From Breviolum minutum Mf 1.05b.01 (lineage: Eukaryota; Sar; Dinophyceae; Suessiales; Symbiodiniaceae), in contig DF240444.1 in the NCBI GenBank assembly GCA_000507305.1, positions 1-64,000 on the forward strand: a stretch of 64,000 nucleotides of DNA. The letters are read 5' to 3'. The notes under the pieces are model-generated. The model did no database searches. It was not told where the DNA came from and worked only from the letters and a program-made list of their open reading frames with translations. This document shows, piece after piece, positions 38,673 through 49,573 of this stretch; positions within the stretch are counted from its first letter, which is position 1; each line of letters starts with the position of its first letter. The position numbers and the translations under genes are program-made.

Positions 38673-39174
38673 GATACTTAGGGGACTTCTATACTAACGA
38701 TGGTTATTAACCACTAACTAGGATTCTCCAAGCCGGGGGGGGACTGTTGCTTACAGCAAGTTGGCTTGGGGATGAACACGTGTTGCTTTTTAGGACTCAG
38801 TTCTTTTCGGTCAAACAAAAATTCGAAGTTGGGATGTTTTTGGGTTCTAAACCAAGTTTGTTTTGGGGAGTACAGGATCTTTGCATGGAAAGGTGATGGT
38901 CATACTTTTTTGGATGAATAAAAAACTGTTGCCAAGATGCACTAAAATTCCACACTGAAAACAAACCATACAAAGCTTTCTTAGTCTTGCAAATAGCACG
39001 ATGTCTTCTGATGCCTAATTTCACAAACAAATGCCAAACACGGAAGGAAACCCTGGAAGGGTTGAGCTTTTTGCAAATACGCCCAAAATACACAAATTCG
39101 GAAGAGTCCGGAGTCATTAAAGGCTTTTGTACATAGCATCCCCCATGATACGAATATATCAATCCTTTGAGAGC

Positions 39175-39231
39175 CTGTGAAAGGCCACATTTGTGACACT
39201 TGGGATACCCCAACAGCTGTTGCATCTCGGC
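39175..39231 (-). CDS. Candidate exon with CxxC motif, 19 codons
   Basis: Minus strand, acceptor TTCGCCAG and a GC donor (CACAG/GCTCTC), phase 0 at both ends, reading AEMQQLLGYPKCHKCGLSQ. GC donors are usual in dinoflagellates. The KCHKC could be half of a zinc site. Confidence 0.45.
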
Positions 39232-40067
39232 CTGGCGAATCCCCAGCCTCCTATCTTTCCAGTCTCATTTCATGGATCTTCAAAAGTGGGCTTTTGTTAA
39301 ACTCAAGGGAATCGTATACAGGATCGGCTAACATGTTCGAGGATCAATTGCCCCCACAGCAAGGGGCGATAATTTCCCCAGTTTTTACATTGTATTTTAC
39401 CTCAGTAAACCCTACAAGGATTTTTCAGCAACTACGATGGTGGAAAAACTACTTTTTGACATATGCATACATCATATGCTGCATTCAAATGCATTCAAAT
39501 GGTGATTTCATCATGGCAGAAAACCAACAAAAAAATCACCAACCAAAAACAAAGACATCCTCCGTTTCAAACGAGCAGTGGTTGTTATTCATTCATGTTG
39601 CTGCACTAGAAACAAGGGAAAACATCCATCAATCCATTACGGAATGGTGTTCATCAACTTATTTTGAAAAGCTTTGGGTGGAAATTGGAAACTACATGTA
39701 GATTCCTAGATGATGATGCCGTTGCAACGACATCCCAACCCTTTGGCACCGTTAATAAATCCACAATATACATCAATAAACCATGGGGGGAACTGAACGG
39801 AGAAGTACCGGGTGGAAAAAAATCCTCGAGGCAACAAAAACTAGCCGGCAATTCTTTGTGCCCTTTTCGGGGTGGTTAAGTGACCCCGAAATCAAAGGTT
39901 TTTTGGGGATAAAAAGGTCACGGCTGGGTCATCACCTGGTAGTTAACTTATGGTCATTGTTCCAACTGAACCACGGAAGTGGCCTTCCTGCACATCTGAA
40001 AGAATCCATGGGAATCGAAGAAATCTGAGCACTCTTCATCCCAGAGTCACTCCTAGAAAATGACCCT

Positions 40068-40175
40068 TTAGATGGTGGATAAGCCACCCTTTTTGAAGAA
40101 TTATACTCGTCAAATCAGATCATTTCCCTGACGGATTCGGGTAAAAATGACAAACATCCTTGAACCACTACCTAG
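40068..40175. mobile_element. Family B element, copy 5 (diverged)
   Basis: TAGATGGTGGATAAGCC to TTGAACCACTACCTAG. The inner TCGTCAAATCAGATCATTTC keeps the family order. Confidence 0.55.
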
Positions 40176-40570
40176 CCCTATTTGTAAAGGCCCCAATTTC
40201 CCATCCCATTTTCCCCTGAATTTTTCTCACTTCATTGGTTGGAAGTGTTTAGGGATACAAAGTCATAGAGATATCAAAGGCACAATTAGATATACGGTCA
40301 GGATTATCATTCCAATCATCTAAAATAGCAATGGAAAAACTATGTATCCTTTCCGAAGGTAACAAAGCAAATCGTTCAAAATCATGGCTTCTCTGGCGAT
40401 TTTCGAGGAAAAAAACAAATTGGGGATTAGTTGGTCAATTTTTTTGCTGCTTGTCTTTCGAGCCTCGGTGCTTTCCCTCACACTCCTGTGAGTTCTCAGG
40501 TGGAAGGTGACGGGAGGGTTTGAAACTTAGGTCCCGCACTTCAACCGAGGGCGAGTTGTGACTACCAGGA

Positions 40571-40679
40571 TACACCCCAGAAGATTAACATTTTGAACCT
40601 GAGAATACAAAACCTGGAAGAGGAAAATCATCTCCCAAACCATCATTTTTCAGGTTCTATGTTAATCTTCAGGGGTGTA
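40571..40679. mobile_element. Family A inverted-repeat element, copy 9
   Basis: TACACCCCAGAAGATTAACA and TGTTAATCTTCAGGGGTGTA are inverted repeats over 20 bp with one mismatch. GAACCTGAGAAT and ATTTTTCAGGTTC extend the arms. The best-matched arms of the family in this window. Confidence 0.82.
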
Positions 40680-41245
40680 AATCCATTTGCAAGAGTTAAG
40701 GTGCTGCTGTCCTATAATGTTGCAATCGAACAAAGAGTTTACGACAGGATCCGGTACTAAAAGATAATCAAAAGGTAAACAACAAATTCTTTACCTGGCA
40801 CTGTGGGTCTGGGTTACACCCAACTGATACATCATGTAGATCATGGTGTAACAAAGACAACGACCAACTCACCTAATGTTTCGAAAGAATTGGGTCCCAT
40901 CAACATGGATCTGAGGTCAATCACAATGACACGTCACCAAAATGGAAGGTTTGGTACCTGAAAAGGATGACATTGATTTCATTTATATCTTTCAACGTGT
41001 AGTTGGGAACCTTTCTGACATCCAAAAACTTGGGATCAGTAGGTTGAAGGGATAACTTAAACCTTTTCATGGTGCTGAAGATTGCACTTGGGCGATTTTT
41101 ATGAATCTGTCCTTGGTAGACTGGTCATCCCACCCCACGTGGATTCATGACGTGGCTGGTGCGACTAGGCGTTAAAGCAGGTATATTCATACGTCTGATT
41201 GGGACTGACTTTCTCAATCTTCATGCATCGCACCAGTCATCAAGA

Positions 41246-41335
41246 GTAGGTTATTCAACCCATTTGAAAAATATTCGTCAAATTGGATCAGTTCCCTAAG
41301 GGAAGAAAACAAGAAATGTTTGAAACCACCACCTA
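41246..41335. mobile_element. Family B element, copy 6
   Basis: The left end is degraded (GTAGGTTATTCAACCC). The right end TTTGAAACCACCACCTAG and centre CGTCAAATTGGATCAGTTCC are intact. Confidence 0.65.
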
Positions 41336-41970
41336 GTATTGGGAGTATGACCATCCTCCATCCAATTTGACCATCCCTCAAACCTCCCATTTGGCTCCTG
41401 TGTTCATCAAGCTCCTGTGTTGACTCAGATGCGCGGAGGCACACAAAGATCTAACACGTGGCATGGTTGCACCTCCCTTATGAGGAGTATTTTTCCCCCT
41501 AATAGCTACGGTGTTATCTGAGCAATTTTAAATCTTTTGGGGGTCAATTCAACTATATTGGGAATGGGCATTCCACCTCGAAAAAATGACCTTACACCAT
41601 CCTTACACCAAAAAATGCACCAAACCCCTAGGAATTGGGTTGATGAGTTTGTCCCCCTACCGGAAGCAATGGGAGTTGATCGACCCCAGTACTTAAACCA
41701 GCTTGTAAAAATGCAGGGTTTTCGCAAAAAATATCTTGGCAACTTTGCCCAGAGATCTTGATTTCACTGGCATAGTGGGACATGGAATTTACCCACAACA
41801 TGGAGGCCCTTATAGGAATCCAAAACCCCTATGAGGATGTCAATTGGGGAAGGTGAGCGATGGCCACAAATTCAAGGAACAAAAAACATCCCAATGACAC
41901 GTTTTTTCTATGTTTTTCGGGTGATTTCATACTCCCTAAGGGCAATAGCATAGCTAGCCATGGTCCTCAC

Positions 41971-42063
41971 TCTTAAGCTGCTAGACAAAATCTCCAGCTT
42001 GACGATTATAGCTTCCAAATCGGCTGTCTTGTTATTTTGAAGGCCTATCATCAAAGCCAGCAG
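41971..42063 (-). CDS. Candidate exon, coiled coil, 31 codons
   Basis: Minus strand, acceptor GAGAG and donor AGA/GTGAGG, phase 0, reading LLALMIGLQNNKTADLEAII followed by VKLEILSSSLR. Heptad hydrophobics suggest a coiled coil. No family can be named from this alone. Confidence 0.48.
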
Positions 42064-42729
42064 CTCTCCAGCCAAAAAACACTCACCTTTTCCTCCTACT
42101 TTCCATTAGTGTTGATCCTAATGGACCAGGCTGTCAGCGTCTTTCTCAGTTTCCGGGGGGTGTCAACCTCCATGGGCGATTTGTCAATCAAAGTTGGTGC
42201 ACCAATCTTCAACTTGCTCAATTGGGTCACTAGCAACTGCCATCCGGTGGGATAAAAGCGGGTGAAAAGCGCGAGACCCCATCCCCCATCCCTGCCTGCT
42301 ATTGTAAGCTAGAAAAAAAGAACGACAGTTTTCAAAGGTTTAATTCAAGGGAAGATTCAACAACCGGGCGCAACAGATTAGAATATGTAACAAATATACA
42401 TAGTGGAATAATCCCAATCTCAGTTGTAAGTGGGTGCAATTGGGAATTTGTATTCGCTTACATGAGTGAATCGGGATTTCCTTACTGTAAACTGACAGCA
42501 AACTCCACACTACGAATTGCTGGAATTTTCCATATTACTTCCAATTGTTGCCTCGGTGTACTGAAGGGTTACCTTCGGTGTGGTCTTTGCAACCAGGGGG
42601 TGTCTCTTAAGTTTTCCTACCGTTGATGGAAAAAATCCGGCTAACCACCTTCTATATAGAAACCTTGTAAATAATACCAGTAGTACCGCACAAGGCGGTG
42701 GCGGAAGTTTCAAAATAGGAAACCTATAG

Positions 42730-42995
42730 GAGAGATTTGCTGTTGTGAGAACGCTGACTCTGTTGTGCAGAATGGTTTTGACAACCACACGTGCCAACGA
42801 AGCATGTATGGTGCAGGGGTTTACTTTACAAGAACAGGTTGCAAGAGCCACCAGTACAATTGCACCCAACACACTTCTTGCGACCGTTGCGATTGTGAGA
42901 GAACTTTGATCATTGCCCGTTTAACACTTGGCGATGCCGTTCTCGCCATTGAGACGCGTTATGATGAGAGAAGGCCGCCAGTCAGAAACAAGTGA
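42730..42995 (+). CDS. PARP catalytic-domain fragment
   Basis: After a CTATAG acceptor the plus strand reads ENADSVVQNGFDN, then MYGAGVYFTRTGCKSHQYNC, then CERTLIIARLTLGDAVLAIE, ending at a TAA-independent TGA at 42993. These are the GFD turn, the YGxGxYF strand with the SKSxxY-type tyrosine, and the strand before the acceptor loop of poly(ADP-ribose) polymerases. The closest pattern is tankyrase-like PARPs, which have a CxxC-type zinc site here (CDRCDC). The HGT exon upstream and the catalytic Glu exon downstream are not visible, so activity cannot be judged. A run of ACTGACTAAC repeats follows at once, suggesting truncation. Confidence 0.72.
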
Positions 42996-43075
42996 CTAAC
43001 TGCTTAACTGATTAACTGACTAACATGACAAACTGACCAAGTAGCTTGACTTGATGAACTGACTTGTGAATGAGA

Positions 43076-43089
43076 CAACAACAACAACG

Positions 43090-43163
<74 letters not shown>

Positions 43164-43172
43164 ACCAACAAC
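43076..43172. repeat. CAA / CGACAA microsatellite
   Basis: A compound triplet and hexamer array. The long open frames in it are artefacts. Confidence 0.95.
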
Positions 43173-43583
43173 AGTCGCGACCGCAGCACCTTTCAGCTTC
43201 AATTCCTTTTTTTCGTCTCGTTAGACACACCATGTGTGTTGATACGCGATGCAGATCAAGATGTTACTTCAAAGAAAGCAAACAAAAAAAATCTAGTCAG
43301 AACAGATATTTGCACACATTTATCCATCATGATCTACTACTTGATCTACTTGGCGTGAGCACTTGCGGTCAGAAGAGACACACAAGGTAATCAGTGAAAC
43401 GTGCAAACGTGCTTTACCGTATGCAACGAACGAATGCGACGAACGGATGCAATGATGAGATGCCACAGAAGATATGCCATTGCCATGGCGCACCTTTTTT
43501 CTGTCATCTGTAACAAGTCTGGGGCTTGATCTTCTGGACGTGAATGCCTGTGGTCAGAAGAGACACACAGGACACCTTCATAT

Positions 43584-44056
43584 CTACCAATCTCCACAAT
43601 TTTCCACAGTGCGACCATGAGCCAGTCGGAGCATAAAATCCCAATATTCTTGTCTTCTGTCGAGGTTATAACGGGTGGCAACCTCTTGAAACTGTGCATC
43701 ATACGGCAACGGTTCCCAGCGCTGGTATGTTGGAAGCCAAAGCTCCATCTTGACGTGTCGACGACGGAATCGGAAATCCAATCGCTCGTCGAGATAGGTT
43801 TGAGCATTTTTTTTGCGGCATCTACGTCCCATCTATCAAGCCACTGCGCCATATCATGGACACGAAATTCATATGCGTGGGATAGCAGCCCAAAGTCGGG
43901 CATGTTCACACGCACTTTGAGTTGTGGTCCTCTTACATCAAGCCTGTTTCGATGCAGCGCCTGAGCTTCCGATGACGTTGCTGCAGGCTCGGATTCAGAG
44001 AAACTGCGCTCGGCCATGGCGGACGAACTTCGGTTGTGGGGCAACCACCCAGCCAT
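43584..44056 (-). pseudogene. Unrecognised small gene with frameshift at an A8 run
   Basis: The ATG at 44056 (or at 44017) opens a frame with RNRLDVRGPQLKVRVNMPDF and HDMAQWLDRWDVDAAKK. At the A8 run (43807-43814) protein-like sequence jumps to the next frame: QTYLDERLDFRFRRRHVKME, then YQRWEPLPYDAQFQEVATRY, ending VENCGDW and TAG at 43584. The joined product would be about 157 residues. The original frame also stays open to 43391 but loses protein character. An indel in the homopolymer, real or from sequencing, is the simplest cause; slippage during translation is possible. No domain is recognised. Confidence 0.55.
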
Positions 44057-44159
44057 TGGTAGCGAGCAGAAGAGCTACACTACAGTGAGGAGAGTCACGC
44101 TACAACAACAGCACGATGTATTGTGTAAATGCATGATGCGATAGTCCAATAATAAAATG

Positions 44160-44870
44160 TTCAACTTTATTAATGGGGTTGGCGATGAGGATATGGATGT
44201 GCTAATTTCAAAAATTCTTTGTCGTTATTTCAAAGACACTTTGTAGCATCACTTACCAAAATGCTTGTTTTGTGACAGTGAATTGTTTTGTTGAGAACGT
44301 CCTGGGTCGCTGAAACAATGGCAGCAAACAAGAACAAAGGTGAACTTTCTTCGATTTCAGCATGGGTGTAACTCCAAATCGAAGGACAGAAGTGACGTCA
44401 ATTTTGTAACAGATCGGTCTCTTGTCGCTTCATGGTAACAGATCCACCATCCAATAAGCAAAATCCCCTTTTCCATTCATGGTTTTAATCCGAAGCACTT
44501 CAACAACATTAAAAATCATTCAAAAGCAAAATGCCGTTTTCCACTCGTGGTTCGAATCCGTACTTGACTTTAATTCATCCAAAAAAATCAAAAAATGCTC
44601 GACTTCGACACGCAGGGTCTTTAGTGAGGTAGTGTAACAGATGCAACACATCATGAAGAGTAAGTAACTTGGGTCCGACGTAAGCGCTGGAAAAAAAAAC
44701 CTTCGTTGATTATACTCCCCAGTTGTGTATAGATTATCATGAGCCATTACAAGCATCCCTATTAACCAACAAGAATAATGGAAACTAAGAGGGTTTTTTC
44801 GTAGCTCATTTCGGCCCCAAATGCCTCACTCTTTGCAGATCCTCGGTGTTACCCTGCAGGTTTATCCCCA
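44160..44870. other. No supportable gene
   Basis: Short open frames only. A family D-like right half (CCCCAGTTGTGTATAGATTA, CATCCCTATTAA) stands at 44711-44770. Confidence 0.4.
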
Positions 44871-44873
44871 AAC

Positions 44874-44910
44874 CTATCTATCTATCTATCTATCTGTCTA
44901 TCTGTCTATC
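44874..44910. repeat. CTAT/CTGT tetranucleotide microsatellite
   Basis: About nine tetramers with T/G exchange at one position. Confidence 0.93.
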
Positions 44911-45080
44911 CATAGAGCTATCTTTGCATCTATTGATTCATCTACCTATCTTCAGTCCTACCTTTGCGTCACTATGATCACACCACGCTCTTCTTTTGTC
45001 GTCCGTGTTTTTGCAACACGCGTTCCGATCCACAATGTGGGACCACTTGCAACAACCGTCCTGGCCCACAGCGTAACAAC

Positions 45081-45510
45081 TGCCTTGACACGAAATGCAT
45101 CATTTGTCCCAGCTCCGTATATCGACAAAAAAACAGCCAAAAGCAGCATTGCACCACAGCAATGATTGCGACGTTGACACACATCGTTTGTCGCAGCTCC
45201 GGATATCGACAAAGAAAGAGCAAAAAGCTGCATTGCACCAAAGCAATGCTTAGTCAGATTGCAACACTCACTTACATACACCACGTCACTGCCTTCACAC
45301 GAAACGCATCATTTGTCCCAGATCCGTATATCGACCAAAAAACGGCAAAAAGCAGCATTGCACCACAGCAATGATTGCGACATTGACACACATCGTTTGT
45401 CGCAGCTCCGGATATCGACAAAAAAACAACATGTTTTTTGTACCGGTCCAAAGCAATGATTGCCACACTCACTTACATACAAGTCTGCCTTGACACGAAA
45501 CACATCATGG
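45081..45510. repeat. 209-bp tandem repeat, two copies and a partial
   Basis: TGCCTTGACACGAAATGCAT recurs at 45081, 45290 and (short) 45486. Each unit holds two sub-repeats with CAGCTCCGTATATCGACAAA and GCATTGCACCACAGCAATG, so it is a nested array with a sub-period of about 75 bp. Confidence 0.88.
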
Positions 45511-45736
45511 ATGCAACGACCGAATGCGACACACGGATGAAGCGAACGAATGCAACGAAGAGATGTCACAGAGTAGACTACTCGTAGATCATGATGATTC
45601 GACAAAAAAATGTTGTCGTACACTTTGGTGTGGTTTCAAAAAAAAATGTTGTCGTACCTTTATTCAGCATGATCTACTCTGCGTTTGCACTTGCGGTCAG
45701 AAGACACACAGACGATACGTAGTGAAACGTAAAGAC

Positions 45737-45840
45737 TAGCTGTCAGGCGCAAGACGGAAACGACTTGACGTCTAGATATGTTGACAGCTAGTCAGGCGCA
45801 AGTCGGAAACGACTTGACGTCTAGATATGTTGACAGCTAA
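45737..45840. repeat. 49-bp tandem repeat, two copies
   Basis: AGCTGTCAGGCGCAAGACGG followed by AAACGACTTGACGTCTAGAT, repeated once with few changes. Confidence 0.9.
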
Positions 45841-45894
45841 TCCCGTGCTGCTCCGCGTGAGGCTTTGCGGTCAAAAGAGACACACAATTAGCAG

Positions 45895-46445
45895 AAATGG
45901 CAAAATGTTGACGACTTTTTTCGACATGTGAACTCCAAAAAGTGCTCCTCGGACTAAGAGTTTTTTAACATTTGTACTTCCAAATGTGCTTTTCACCACA
46001 GCGGCGTACAGTTTTTCCACATCTGACGCTTCCAAATGTGCTTTTCGCTTGAGCGGCGTACCAGTTTTCGACATCTGAATGTACAAAAGTGCTCCAAACA
46101 CGTCATGTTTTGTGCATTTTCACTTCCGAATGTGCTTTTCGCCACAGCGGCGTGCAATTTTTCAACATCTGAACTTGAAAAAGTGCTTCCGGACCCTCAG
46201 TTTTTTAACATTTTCACTTCCGAATGTGCTTTTCGCCACACTAGCGTACAATTTTTCCACATCTGAACTTCAAAAAGTGCTCCCGGATTGTCAGTTTTTT
46301 AACATTTTCACTTTTGAATGTGCTTTTCGCCACAGCAGCGTACAATTTTTCGACATCTCAACTTCCAAAAGTACTCGGAGCACCTCATGTTTTGTACATT
46401 TTCACTTCAAAATGTGCTTTTCGCCACAGCGGCGTGCAATTTTTG
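45895..46445. repeat. ~85-bp tandem array, about six copies
   Basis: Each unit has TTTTCACTTCCGAATGTGCT, TTTCGCCACAGCGGCGT and an ACATCTGAACTTCAAAAAGT block. The CACAGCGGCGT core is the only GC-rich part and is the most conserved. Confidence 0.9.
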
Positions 46446-47300
46446 ATGTCTCCTCTCACCACGCACCTCCGCACCCGCCGCTTTAACAGGCCTACTTTTC
46501 GACTGACCCGACACACGAATCCTCGAGAAAACACAGCATTTCGCGACTTCTCTAACATTTGGCGCGGATGTATCTTCTTTCTTCTGACTTTCGCGCTATT
46601 GCATCTTCTTCCTTCGACTTGACTGCTTGTCTCATGTGCTTTTCAACTCTCCATATTGTCGGAAGTTTGCTATTTAAACTTCCTTCGACGATAAACTACA
46701 CATCAACTAGTGCAGGATTTCTTCCATCAACAGTAAGTAGGTCCACGCCTTTGACCGTGTTCTTTTCTTGGAGGAAATGGACGTCACAAAAACTTTCAAG
46801 CCGCTTGATTTTGCATGTTGGGTGACTGCAAAGACTAAGACATATCCCCAAAATGCTGGCTTACCATGGTAATAGTGACTTACCATGGTAGGAAGTAAGA
46901 AATCACCTTAAACAAACAGGAGCAAGATATTTTGCCAACCTCAAGATTTCACTAAAATTTTTGAGTGGAATCACCCCACTCCCCCCAACAAAATCACTCG
47001 GGAAAAAAAAAATCCGCGGTGTCCTGTTGCTTCAGACCGATATGCTGCGTATGCTCTTGATGCAAGTCACTCCTGTGAAGGTTTGTGGCTTACAAACAGG
47101 CGATTTGGAAGTGGAAGGTACTTGGAGGATCTCTTTACAAGGCTAATGCGTCTACCCGGTTTTGGAGCATTTTTGAGGTTTCAAGGCCTTGCGTGATCAT
47201 GGGGAAATGAGAAAAAATACGACTCAGCGTTTAAGCAGAGACTACCAAGCAACGGTGTGGGCGTGTGGTGCGATAACGCAGCCACAGCGACCTGAAAGAA
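46446..47300. other. No supportable gene
   Basis: Mixed sequence after the tandem arrays. A pair of TTACCATGGTA palindromes stands at 46861-46891 with a 19-bp spacing. No exon could be supported. Confidence 0.4.
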
Positions 47301-47301
47301 G

Positions 47302-47540
47302 ATGGGCGGGATGTTCGCTTCAATTTCTTTGTTGCTGAGATCGGCAGAGTTCTCCCAATCAGCCAAATCAGTGCCATCACTGAGCGAATGGGGAGATGTA
47401 AGTCCCGTGTATGACAATGGCGGCCAGCTCGATGAATGCACAATCGGTGACGATGACAGTGCTGCCAGTGACACTTCATCAGGGCCGAACACTCGCGGTT
47501 TTGAAGTGGGCGACTTCCGTCGATTCACTCACACCACGCT
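47302..47540 (+). CDS. Possible acidic exon
   Basis: The plus-strand frame has SVPSLSEWGDVSPVYDNGGQ and DECTIGDDDSAASDTSSGPN. The minus strand is also open across the same bases. The frame runs into a family C element after 47555, so the exon would end before that. Confidence 0.3.
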
Positions 47541-47559
47541 TGGGCATGCTGATAAAACA

Positions 47560-47643
47560 GCTCAATCCCCTAACTGGGGCTGTTACCCTTCCAAATGGCC
47601 TAGATGGCTTCTGCTTACTATCTGGGATGGCCCTCCAAGTACC
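47560..47643. mobile_element. Family C element, copy 3
   Basis: The block CTTCCAAATGGCCTAGATGG and right end GGCCCTCCAAGTA match the family in the same orientation as copy 1. Confidence 0.5.
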
Positions 47644-48183
47644 CTAGTTGTGATCGTTCCTTAATGAGTGCCCCCCACACCTTGAAAGAGGTAGCATCCA
47701 ACGACAGCTTAGAGATGTATCAAAACTCTATTGGTGAAGAATCAGAACATGGATCTATTGGGCGGCATCTCATTTTACAAGGCCAAATGATCATACATTG
47801 AGCCTGTCCCCTTCCCAGTAACAGTGGCCACAGCGGCTATCACATTTGTGGTCAGGGGGTCCTTACAAGCTTCCGGTGGCGTTGACATGACCATCCAACA
47901 GTTCAATATCAGTTCTGAAACCATCACGCTAACTTAAACTAAACACCTGGCAAAGACTTAGGAAGCAGAATAATGAAGACTTTTTGTCTGGGTAGTTTAC
48001 CACGTATCGGTTCATACCTACTTTGTACTAGTGAAACGTCCTGTTGGAAGTTAGTAAATGCTTCCTAACTGGCTATTTATAACCTAGCGATCGATCGGAT
48101 ATTTACCAGGGTGAAGTGCCCAGAGCTACAAATCATGATGGTAAGCTCAAGGAAAATCCAGGAAACGGACTGATTTGGGGCAC

Positions 48184-48234
48184 CTATGTCATGTGCAACT
48201 TTGCGGGTAGGGACAGCCCATTGTTTTACAAGAC
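48184..48234 (-). CDS. Candidate exon, 17 codons
   Basis: Minus strand, acceptor CTCAAG and donor ATAG/GTGCCC, reading LVKQWAVPTRKVAHDI. The frame remains open past the donor (GAPNQSVSWIFLELTIMICS), so read-through is an alternative. Confidence 0.38.
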
Positions 48235-48597
48235 CTTGAGGGGAATACAGGTAACAAACATGTAACACTATAACCTAGAAACAAAAAATCGAAAAAGGAA
48301 ACTCCTTGATAAATCAGGTTCCAAGGCCAGTTGATAATAATATTCATTTTCGGGTTCCATGTTATTTTTTGAGGGCCAACAAAATAGACCCAAGGCCAGC
48401 AATCACCCAACCTCTCAAAACATCGTGATCCCATTCGAAAGATAATGGTTGGTTTTTGGAGTTTCCTATACAAAAGAGTATCATATTCCAGAATAAACTT
48501 GAATAAACAAGGGAATGTAGTAGGATCTCACCTCGAACATCGACCCTAAACAACAAAGGGGCCCCGTTTCTCACTGCTTGATGCTATAAAGAGGTCT

Positions 48598-48688
48598 GCC
48601 TCAAGCGCTGATGGTCGTGGTCTGCAGCTTCTTTTTGTCGCTGGAAATGCTCCTGGCAGCTGTCGCAGTTGTTGCTGAAAACTTGTAG
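48598..48688 (-). CDS. Candidate exon, frame uncertain
   Basis: Minus strand after a TTTTCAG acceptor. Phase 0 gives QQLRQLPGAFPATKRSCRPR. The next frame gives NNCDSCQEHFQRQKEAADHD, which is equally protein-like. The downstream edge lies near CTTGAG/GCAGAC. Confidence 0.35.
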
Positions 48689-48809
48689 GATAGGTGGATG
48701 GTAAATCCCAATTGTTATACCTACATCCGTAGGGTCCTGTTTGGATAAAGCAAACAGAAACTACAGGATTCTGGTGTTCTTTAGCTCCTCATTTAGAAGG
48801 AAAATACAT

Positions 48810-48865
48810 CATCCCTGGCGACCTTGATCGCTCCCCCTGGCTATCACATGATAGGAAAAGTAATG
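48810..48865. repeat. GATCGCTCCCCCTG element, copy 1
   Basis: CATCCCTGGCGACCTTGATC followed by GCTCCCCCTGGCTATCACAT. A second copy stands at 52030. The block after CCCCCTG is palindromic in the second copy. Confidence 0.55.
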
Positions 48866-49122
48866 ACAACCTTTCCAGCTCATGACTTTAAGTGCATAGA
48901 TTCGCCCCAAACTATATATTCGTTATGTAAAATTCATAAAATTTACCATGGATCTTTTCAACCTAAACAAGTAAACAGAAACCATAAATTGGTTCATTTT
49001 GGATGACGATGATGAATCCCTACTTACCAAATGGTAGTTCTTAAACCAACCCTATAAAAAATAGTGGTTTTGATGGGGTTAAAAATCTATAGCTTCCAAC
49101 TTCACCCCTTTTCGGACTGAAC

Positions 49123-49182
49123 CTGCAATTGTTGCAACTCTGCATGCATCTGTCGCTCTTGGGCCTGGGAAGTTGCAGACAA
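49123..49182 (-). CDS. Candidate exon, glutamine-rich coiled coil, 20 codons
   Basis: Minus strand, acceptor TTAG and donor CAG/GTTCAG, phase 0, reading LSATSQAQERQMHAELQQLQ. Together with the next downstream candidate (QQLRQ in phase 0) it could form one coiled coil. Confidence 0.45.
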
Positions 49183-49458
49183 CTAAGGACGACAATGGTG
49201 GTTAAGTGGGTCCCTTAAATTTGGCCTTATTTCTTTGGGCATTGGGGGGGTGTCCTCTTAGATTCCCATGATGGTACTTGGATGTCCCGGGAATTTTGTA
49301 AATGGTTAGTAAGTTGGTTATTTCACCTACTTATGCATGGAATATATTGGGGTTATAACCCACTGATCCTAACCTGTTACCAGCACTTCCAATGGGACAT
49401 CCAAGTAGAATCCACTAAAAGGAAAAACAATATGTATATATGATATATATATATTTCT

Positions 49459-49573
49459 GGGCAAATTGGCCTATAATTCCTAAACCTGATTTTTAAGGGC
49501 ATTTTGGGGGGGATTGCCTTAGTAAACCACCAGTTGGTATGACCTCGGCGGTTCGGGCGCTATAATTTGCCCA
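49459..49573. mobile_element. Family E element, copy 2
   Basis: GGGCAAATTGGCCTATAATT and GCTATAATTTGCCC form the terminal inverted repeat. CCTAAACCTGA, GGGGGGATTGCC and AAACCACCAGTTGG inside match copy 1. Confidence 0.75.

Noticed and set aside
47181-47528. Minus-strand 115-codon ORF
   Set aside because: Overlaps a more acidic, more protein-like plus-strand frame; neither is secure, so only the plus reading is listed at low confidence.
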